A stretch of 64,000 nucleotides of DNA from Cordia subcordata (taxonomy: Eukaryota > Streptophyta > Magnoliopsida > Boraginales > Cordiaceae): positions 2,108,001-2,172,000 of the forward strand of contig JAPTOF010000015.1 in NCBI GenBank assembly GCA_028554755.1, in the 5' to 3' direction. Below, piece by piece: positions 57,481 to 64,000 of this stretch. Within the stretch, counting starts at the first letter, position 1. Every line of letters begins with the position of its first letter. The translations under genes were made by a program, and so were the position numbers. The notes under the pieces were generated by a model that saw only the letters and a program-made list of their open reading frames with translations, was not told the DNA's origin and ran no database searches.

Positions 57481-57760
57481 ATCTTCATTTTCAAACTTAA
57501 AGATAAATAACCTTTGAGCTTTGGTTTTGATTCCAACTTTCCCATATTACCTGAAAGAAAAATCAACCATATGCCTAATGAGGAAGAATAGAGGTGATGC
57601 TCCTAGAAGTTGACCAACAAGGCAATGCTTCCACTACCTTTCCCTATCATAAAAAAAGTCTTATGGAGGATCCTCAATATCTCTTTTACCATTAACATAG
57701 AATCATTTGTGTTTCTCAAGTTGCTCCACAAAAGTGACTCACCAATTTGGAGTAGGATCA
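57481..57760 (-). pseudogene. Inverted 5' part of LINE F: ORF1 fragment
   Basis: The minus strand encodes NDPTPNW near 57750, then VNGKRDIEDPP, HCLVGQLLGASPLFFLI and LFIFKFENE: the DUF4283-like module with several stops. It is head-to-head with the plus-strand 3' tail that follows. Confidence 0.72.
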
Positions 57761-57846
57761 TTAAGTGTTTTGACTTTTGTACATTTTTCTATACTTTTAC
57801 ATTTTGATGAATATAATACAATCTTACTTTCTTTGCCAAAAGAAAA
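57761..57846 (+). mobile_element. 3' tail of LINE F
   Basis: ttttgtacatttttctat... then an A-rich end (ccaaaagaaaa). Together with 57481-57760 it forms a 5'-inverted, severely shortened LINE. Confidence 0.65.
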
Positions 57847-59130
57847 TGGCCTTCTCCGTGCATTAGGAGGCAAGTCTCTTCTTCCTTGGTGTTGGAAATT
57901 GCAATTGTAACCTCCATTGTAATGTTGTTAAACAAAATCTTTACTTCCAAGTGGCTTTAAAGAAGCATTTTGGCTAAACCCCCTATGGAGGTGTTGATTT
58001 GCATAAGGCCTACTAGCTGCAAGACGTCCCCTTTGATCATTCGACTAAAGTTCATTTATGTTTTCATGGTGAGAAACATTCTGGACAATGGCTGGCTAGT
58101 TATCTTAGAGAGATGAGGTGGATTTTTTGATTGAGTTGGCTACCATATTAACATTGAAGTGGACTCCACGTGTGTCTTCCCATTTTCTAATCAGTTGAGT
58201 TCTCAAAGGAGGGAAATCATCAATATTTTCAACTGATAATGCTATATTTGAATTTTTTGGACTACCCAAATATGAAAATGATCTCTTAGTTGTTGAAATC
58301 TAATTACGTGGGGCTGCAAAAGGCCTGCCAAGATCAGAAAATAGCTTTTTAGTCGAATGAGTTGTTGGCAACATGCATAGGATAGTTGGGTAAAAACTAG
58401 TGTACATTTTCCTAATAGAAACACATACCTGAGTTGAAAATTGAAGCTTGATTTTGTGACAAAGTGATCTGATCATTGAGAGATAAGTTAACCATGTCGC
58501 TCTCCTTGCAATTAAGAGTAGAAAGAGTACCATATTACATAGGAGATTCATTAAAATTCTGAGGAGAGAAATTAGCCACGGAAACTTTGTTTAAAAGCTT
58601 ACCAGCCATGTCTAAAAAAGAAAGCTCAACAAGCTCAGTTTTGACTCTATTTGCAGTAGGTTGTAGATGGGAATGTGTAAGGGAAGCATGCTCCAAAATA
58701 ACTTTTGGAATGATTTTTAGATTTAACACTAATATCTAGATCGCCACAAACCTTATCATTAGTTCTTGCTTTCATTTTTCTCAAAATAAGAGAAGAAAAG
58801 GCTTGAAAATTAGAAACAAGTTTTCTCTTTGCTTTATCCAAGTTTTGCTCAAGCTTTTTCATGGTGGAATTCAAGAAATGAGAGGATTTAGCATGGGAAA
58901 TTTTCTCATCAGATTCTTCATGGATATATGTATTTTCAAAGTCAATGGTGGAGTTTGAAATGGAGTGCTTTGGCCAATCGAGCACTTGCTCATGTTTTCA
59001 AGGAAGAAGCTTTCTTCTTCTTTGCTATTGCGGTAGAAGAGGCTGGAAATGAAGTGATCAATGGTGGTGCTTGGCAATCAAAAGTGTCAATGGTGCAAAA
59101 GTGTTAGAGAGAAGAGAGAGTGGAATCTCT
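57847..59130 (-). pseudogene. Inverted 5' part of LINE H: leader and ORF1 N-terminal region
   Basis: On the minus strand, from about 59130: a C/T-rich leader similar to the LINE B leader, then frames reading NSTIDFENTYIHEESDEKISHAKSS and KKLEQNLDKAKRKLVSNFQAFSS (58985-58647), and further decayed frames to 57850, the last rich in Asn, Gln and Arg. It does not reach the DUF4283-like module. Stops are frequent. Assignment to ORF1 rests on position after the leader and on composition, so confidence is moderate. Confidence 0.55.
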
Positions 59131-59839
59131 CATTTTATTTTGGATATTGAAGGTTCGATTAGATGGAAGCTTACAAATGACGGTGGACTTTCAATAGCAC
59201 TTGGGAGCACATCTAATCTCGAGGTAACATGGTTTGATGGTTTAAAGTTGTATGGTTCAAAGGGCATATTTCTAAGAATGGTTTCATTGTTTGACTTGTT
59301 GTCATGATTGGCTTAACACAAAATTCAGATTACTTAATTGGAGCTTGATTATTGACACTTCTTGCATCTTTTGCAATCTTGCTTGTGAGACAAGGGATCA
59401 TCTCTTTTTTGAACGCATATTCACTAGGACAATTTGGAAAAAGGGGCTTGAACTTCTCAATGTCTCGAGTTCACACTATCATTGGCATGACATACTTGAT
59501 TTCATCACCCCTTATGCACTTGAAAGGAATCTTAAAGCAACTATCTTGGAGCATTTATTTGGAGTAGATGTGTATAAAGTTTGGATGCAACATAATCGAA
59601 GAATCTTCAACCAACAATACAAGACTGAAAAGTATCTTTTTGAAGCTATCTTTAGTGATAATAGATGTAAAATGTCCTTTGGTAGGAAATTTACCTCTTG
59701 TACTACAAACAAGGCTTTCTGTAAATTGTGAAAACTAGAAAACATCTGTTTTTAGGCTTTCCACTTTTGCATTACTCATTGTACTTGTACATGAATTGTG
59801 ATTAATACAAAACCTTATTGATTTTGCAGAAAGAAAAAA
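59131..59839 (+). pseudogene. 3' part of LINE H: ORF2 C-terminus
   Basis: From 59291 the frame has WLNTKFRLLNW and the zinc-type CIFCNLACETRDHLFFERIFTRTIWKKG, then VWMQHNRRIFNQQYKTEKYLFEAIFSDNRCKMSFGRKF, ending TGA at 59729. The 3' end has ttgtacttgtac and an A-rich tail (59828-59839). Upstream (59150-59290) the sequence is homologous to LINE D near 56850 but frameshifted. Confidence 0.8.
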
Positions 59840-59841
59840 CA

Positions 59842-60178
59842 TGGTATGGAGTGTGCAAACAAGGTGGTCTTCAAGTAAATATCATTCTTAAGGACACTGG
59901 TTAGCCAAAAAAAGAGGATGGGTTGAAAGTTCGTTCGAGGAGTATTGGGTGCCAATACCCTGAGTACACTAAAACTTGGTATAGAATGGTGCAGACAAAT
60001 TGGTCTCCAAGCAAATATCATCCATAACGGCACTAGTTAGCCAAAAAAAATGGTGTGGTTTGAAAGTTTGTCCAGGGGCATATTGGGTTACTTGTACCCC
60101 ATGTGTACCAAAACATGTTACAAAGTGGTGTGAACAAGTTGGTCTCCAAGAAAATATCATTCATGAGGACCCTATTTC
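59842..60178. repeat. Tandem repeat, 2.5 units of about 135-139 bp
   Basis: Units begin at 59842, 59977 and 60116. They share ttggtctccaagcaaatatcat, 'cactagttagccaaaaaaa' and 'gtacaccaaaac'-like words. Units differ at about 15-25% of positions by eye. It is flanked by LINE H and LINE I. It may be a piece of a satellite family. Confidence 0.8.
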
Positions 60179-61638
60179 CACCCGCCAATGTGGACCCTCT
60201 CTCTTTTCCAATTCATTTTCAAAGTCAGTGAGAATCTTCTTCCTTTGCTAGAAACAATTTTACAGTCTAGAATGCATATGAGGCCAATACGCTCCAGAAT
60301 TTCGGAAACTTCCCAAGAGCTTTTCATGCTTATTACAAACCATACAACATTAGAGGACTTCCCAACTCTTTCTCAAGCAAATTATGGACGCAAAGTTCCT
60401 ATGCAAAGAAATCCACAAGATGATTGGTCTTCATCATTCCATGGCCACATTGATGCTAAAAATGAAGGTTCTCCTCCACTTCAAAATCATCTCCTAGGTA
60501 CTACTTCTTCCCAATCATTTCCTCAAGCTTCTTCTCATGAATTTAGACCTTTGAATACTTGGAACAATAATTTGGATTGGTAAAGCAAATATATCGGTAA
60601 TCTTGAGAAATCTAGAAAACTTGAATTCATTACGCCCTTCATTGAGAATACATTCATGGGTGCCATTTCTCCGGAAAAGGTGTACCAAGAATGTGACAAG
60701 CATTGGAATCATTGCTTAATTAGCCAATTTGTTTGGTCCCCTCCTTCTTTCTTTCTTATCCATAAAATGGTAGACATACATTGGAAGTATTTTGGTCATG
60801 TGGATATCATGTCTATCAAAAATGGATTCTATGTTTTTAAATTTGGAAATGATGAAATTTGCAATAGGGTCTTGGAGCAACTGTGTCATGTAAATCATAG
60901 GCCCCTATTACTTAGAAAGTGGGATCTAAATGCTTAAATCCATAATTTCTCTTGGAATAAAGTCCCTGTTTGGGTCAAACTTCACAATGTTTCATGTCCA
61001 TTAATAACTAGAAGAGGATTAAGCTATATTAGGAGCAGTCTTGGAATCCATTGTAAATGGATAAGCTAACGGAATCTCGTACTTTCGTGGGCTTTGCTAG
61101 AATTTGTATAGAAATGGATCTCTCTAAAGAGCTACCCGATTTCACACATGCCAAACTTATAAATGGATAATGGGCTAGAATTGATGTAGAGTATACTTGG
61201 AAACCCCTGATTTATTCAACTTGCAAAGTGGTTGGTCACACAATCTCTTCTTGTCCAAATGCACCTTTGAATGCTCTTAAGCAAGCCCCTAAAATGATCA
61301 AGAAGGAGGTTGGCTAGAAGAATGTAAAGCCAAATAATATTCGAAGGAAAACAATTGTGAATCTACACCATTTGCAAATGTGGCTCTTGAGCCAAAAACA
61401 AATAATGCTCTAAAAGGTGACAATGCCACCTTGGCCCTCACTGCCAATATTTCTTTGTATATATATCAGTTTTCAATTCTTGAAGATGAAAAAGGGAATG
61501 GTTATGAAGATTTCCATAGCAAGGTTAACAATGAGGTAAGCAATACTCATAAAGAGCCTATAAATGTTGAGATTTCTTCCTTAGAAGAAATTGAGCAGGT
61601 TGGAAACAATATGGAACTTGCGGCCAAATTTGATAAAG

Positions 61639-61657
61639 AAGAGCAAGGGAGTTTTAA
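61639..61657. repeat. 19-bp target duplication around a LINE tail, left copy
   Basis: 18 of 19 bases match 61752-61770. Confidence 0.88.
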
Positions 61658-61751
61658 ACGAAATTCTTGTTTAAGTCGCCCCAGTTTTTACTCTCTTTGT
61701 ACATGATTTGCATATAATACAAATTCTCACTTTCTTTGGCAAGAAAAAAAA
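61658..61751 (+). mobile_element. 94-bp LINE 3' tail insertion
   Basis: Consists only of a LINE 3' end (ctctttgtacatgatttgcatataatac...) and its A-rich tail (aagaaaaaaaaaa), between 19-bp target repeats. An extremely 5'-truncated LINE copy. Confidence 0.88.
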
Positions 61752-61917
61752 AAGAGCAAGGCAGTTTTAAGCTTGATGATCCGAGTTCCTTGGCTACAAA
61801 TTTTAACACTTAGCTTTTTCTTTCAATGTAATATTGTTGTCGTTTTTGGTTTTTCCAAACACTAACATATCCTAAACACTTTTTTCACACCCATCCCTAA
61901 GCTCCATTTGTGCTTTC

Positions 61918-63920
61918 ATGGCTAAAAAGAAGAAGTCTTCACCATCTAGATCAAGTGTTCGAATTAATGCACAAAAATATCTTAAGGATGGCTCTTCCAA
62001 AGCTAAGCTCAAAAGCAAAATGCTTGACTTGGAGAAGGTTGAATCGGCCTTTCCCCTTTCCTCTCTTGAAAGTGAAGATGCTTCTTCAACCTCTAAAAAG
62101 ATTAAAAGTGCCTTTCTTGCTGTGGCTCTAGGCAAGCCTTTTAAGCAATATGAGAAAGAGCAAAATATAGCAAAATCTAAGTTGATTAAAGGTCTTCTCA
62201 TGAACTCTCGAGCTTTAAAGTCTTCTACTTCTTCAAGGAAATAGGAGGAACTTTTGTCTCCAAAAGAAATGGAAAAAATGGATGTAGCACAAGCTTTCTT
62301 TACTTCTCCAACTCAAAAATCATCACTCTTGGAAGCATATGATCCTGTGATTGATAGAGAGGAAAATGCCACTGAAAGTTCAGCTGAGGCAAGTAACTTG
62401 AAGAAGAAGGGGTCTTTACCCAATGGTTCTTCCTCCTACGGACTGGGTAATAGTAGCTTGGGAAAAGAGAATTATACTTTGGCTTAAAAGAGTATGACAT
62501 AATAGGTCTTTTTAAATCAAAATGTGACAACTCATCCCTTGTTAGGTGAAGATGTTCCCAACAAAGATATTTCAAAAGAAGACACTTTTGCTAACAAAGA
62601 AGCTTTCCCTATACTTGGTCATACTTCACTGAAAAAAGACTCTCCTAATGCACAAAAACTTAAGGCTGTTGATGTGGCTTCCACATCACAAATTGATGCC
62701 AACTCATCTTTTGAAGGTCAACCTTCTAATTCCAAAAAAAGAATCTGACTCGGCAGAAGCTAAACAAGCTAACGGAAAAGATGCAAATGCTTGGAAACGC
62801 CTTTTGAGGCCAACGTATGTCCCAACTTCTAAGGAGCCATCACCAAATTGGGGTAATGATTTTGCTGAGTTTATAAATACTAATTTACATATTGAGAAGG
62901 AATTTGAAGTTAAATTTGTTGATGGTAAGAGAGATGTTGTTGATCCCTCACCCAAAATTTATGATAAAGGGGATAGCTTATGGTCTCATTGTCTTGTGGA
63001 AAAATTTCTTGATGCTCCCCCTCCATTCTATTACATTAAAAATATGGTTGAGATGGCATGGTGGAGATTTGGAAGAATTGAGATTATCAACAAAGAAGAG
63101 AACTTTTTCTCTTCAAATTTGAGAAAGAAGAGCATTGCCAAAAGGTTTCACAACAATTATGGCCTGTAAATAATAGACTTTTTCTCCTAAGAAAGTGGTA
63201 GCCAAATCATGAGTTTATGAATCTAAGTTGCAAGAAAATCCCTTTTGGGTTAAGCTTAGGGATGTCTCAATGAGTCTTTGGTCCAAAAGAGATTTAGGGC
63301 ATGTTGGCTCTTTTATTGGCATACCTATCGATTAGATGCGACGATTAAACTAGAAAGAACTTGGAATTTGCAAGATTGTGCATTGAAGTAGACCTTAAGG
63401 AAAAGCTCCCAGATGTGATCTTCCCAAAGCTTAGGGATTGAACTAGAGCAAGGGTGGAGATGGAGTATGCATGGAAACCTTTAATTTGCCCTATTGCAAA
63501 ATGGTTGGGCATATTGAAGATTCTTGTCCTCTTAAGCCGAAGTGACAATCAAAAATTAAGGCACAAGATTTTCAAGCAAGGGAGTTTCCAAATAACAATG
63601 TCTCTAATGCCATCAAAAGAAGAATCACTCAAGAATGGAAACTTGCAGGAAGGAAAAAAAAATGGAAAGAAGATAGTGGAAGTTGCTTCATCTATTGCGC
63701 CTTCTTGTTCTCGACCATCATCTCCAAAGCAACCTTTACCACCAAGTTCAACACCACATAAAAATCATTTTGAACTCTTGGAAGGAAACCATGACATTGA
63801 AGATGGAGAAGTCTTGGAAGAAAAGCAAGATTCCAAAAATTTTGGCAAAAGGATGCAAATTGATCATGGCAATTTGAATTCGGAGCACAGAGCTCCAAAC
63901 ATCCCCACAAACCAATGATG
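61918..63920 (+). pseudogene. LINE G ORF1 with DUF4283-like domain, frameshifted
   Basis: The ATG at 61918 opens MAKKKKSSPSRSS, a basic N-terminus that fits RNA binding. Stops occur at 62242 and 62485, and a frameshift at an A-run near 62738. The DUF4283-like module (62840-63130) has NWGNDFAEFI, IEKEFEVK, LWSHCLVEKFLD and AWWRFGRIEIINKE. After more shifts the zinc-knuckle region near 63490 reads CK-VGH-SC only with a one-base shift inside it. The last frame (63454-63918) is Ser/Pro-rich, contains HKNHFELLEGNHDIEDGEV, and ends in a TGA that overlaps the ORF2 start. Confidence 0.82.
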
Positions 63921-64000
63921 TTTGGATCATGGAATATTAGGGGCTTAATTCCCCTAACAAGCATGAAGAAAATATATTGCTTATGAATAAACACTGCTTG
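63918..64000 (+). pseudogene. LINE G ORF2 start (endonuclease), partial
   Basis: ATGATGTTTGG opens MMFGSWNIRGLIPL, the first motif of the AP-like endonuclease (WNIRG). A stop codon comes at about 63976-63980 (CL-stop), so this copy is probably dead too. The start overlaps the ORF1 stop as ATGA. Confidence 0.72.

Larger units (their letters stand above)
60180..61815 (+). pseudogene. LINE I ORF1 (same subfamily as LINE E), broken
   Basis: The N-terminal frame 60188-60583 (Ser/Pro/Asn-rich) ends in TAA at 60581. The DUF4283-like part (60656-60937) reads HWNHCLISQFVWSPPSFFLI, HVDIMSIKNGFYVFKFGNDEI and CHVNHRPLLLRKWDLNA. VPVWVKLHNVSCPLITRRGLSYI follows in a new frame. The zinc knuckle near 61220-61260 has lost its first Cys (YSTCKVVGHTISSC). 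A Glu/Asn-rich tail runs from 61380 to about 61800, interrupted by the 94-bp insertion at 61658. No ORF2 follows before LINE G starts. Confidence 0.78.
61816..64000 (+). mobile_element. LINE G, runs off the right edge
   Basis: Leader from about 61816, ORF1 from 61918 to 63920, ORF2 from 63918. Same subfamily as LINE B. The 3' part lies outside the window. Confidence 0.83.

Noticed and set aside
59815..60160. Two minus-strand frames of 60-70 codons with similar sequence
   Set aside because: The similarity follows from the 135-base tandem repeat (135 = 3 x 45 keeps frame for one unit); there is no start context or known domain.

Overview
The window looks like repeat-rich intergenic chromatin from a flowering plant, probably a large-genome species. 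It is AT-rich, carries no recognisable host gene, and can be explained almost entirely as nested retrotransposons of plant lineages: Ty3/gypsy Athila clade, Ty1/copia (a SIRE/Maximus-type fragment plus a second family), and LINEs whose ORF1 has the plant DUF4283-like RNA-binding module. The species cannot be named from sequence alone. Every coding region seen is interrupted by stops, frameshifts or truncation. The only possible exceptions are genes that run off the right edge.

Layout. 1-9413 is a minus-strand Athila element (element 1) with part of its 3' LTR, pol, gag and an internal tandem duplication of the gag/protease region. 9414-11962 is the 3' part of a SIRE-type copia element (RNase H, purine tract, LTR). 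11966-36809 is a second minus-strand Athila element (element 2) split by four insertions: a plus-strand solo LTR (12075-13932), copia element 1 (15236-24443, plus strand, duplicated target AGCAG), copia element 2 (25137-34426, minus strand, duplicated target CCTTA) and another solo LTR (34660-36294). 36810-42966 is a plus-strand Athila-like element (element 3) with complete 5' LTR and primer-binding site but an unrecognised internal ORF instead of pol. Its 3' LTR is broken by a copia pol fragment (42967-44296).

44297-64000 is a pile of LINEs. LINE A has its 5' part inverted and is split by the near full-length LINE B (46816-52784, 11-bp target duplication). LINE D (52981-57480) is split by the ORF1-only LINE E (54850-56829, 20-bp target duplication). 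LINEs F and H are also 5'-inverted. They are followed by a roughly 135-bp tandem repeat, LINE I (with a 94-bp LINE tail inserted in it) and LINE G, whose ORF2 starts just before the right edge.

How the parts work together. The elements show their families' usual signals: TATA-like boxes and palindromes in U3, tRNA-complementary primer sites, polypurine tracts, target duplications and A-rich LINE tails. The most unusual observations are candidate RNA structures. One is a small stem-loop repeated in the transcribed part of the Athila LTRs, with a paired base change that preserves the stem. The other is a roughly 70-bp tandem array in the copia leader in which most units can form a stem-loop. 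No host pathway, defence system, CRISPR array, tRNA or rRNA gene was found. Boundaries backed by target duplications are exact; others are estimates by eye, good to tens of bases.
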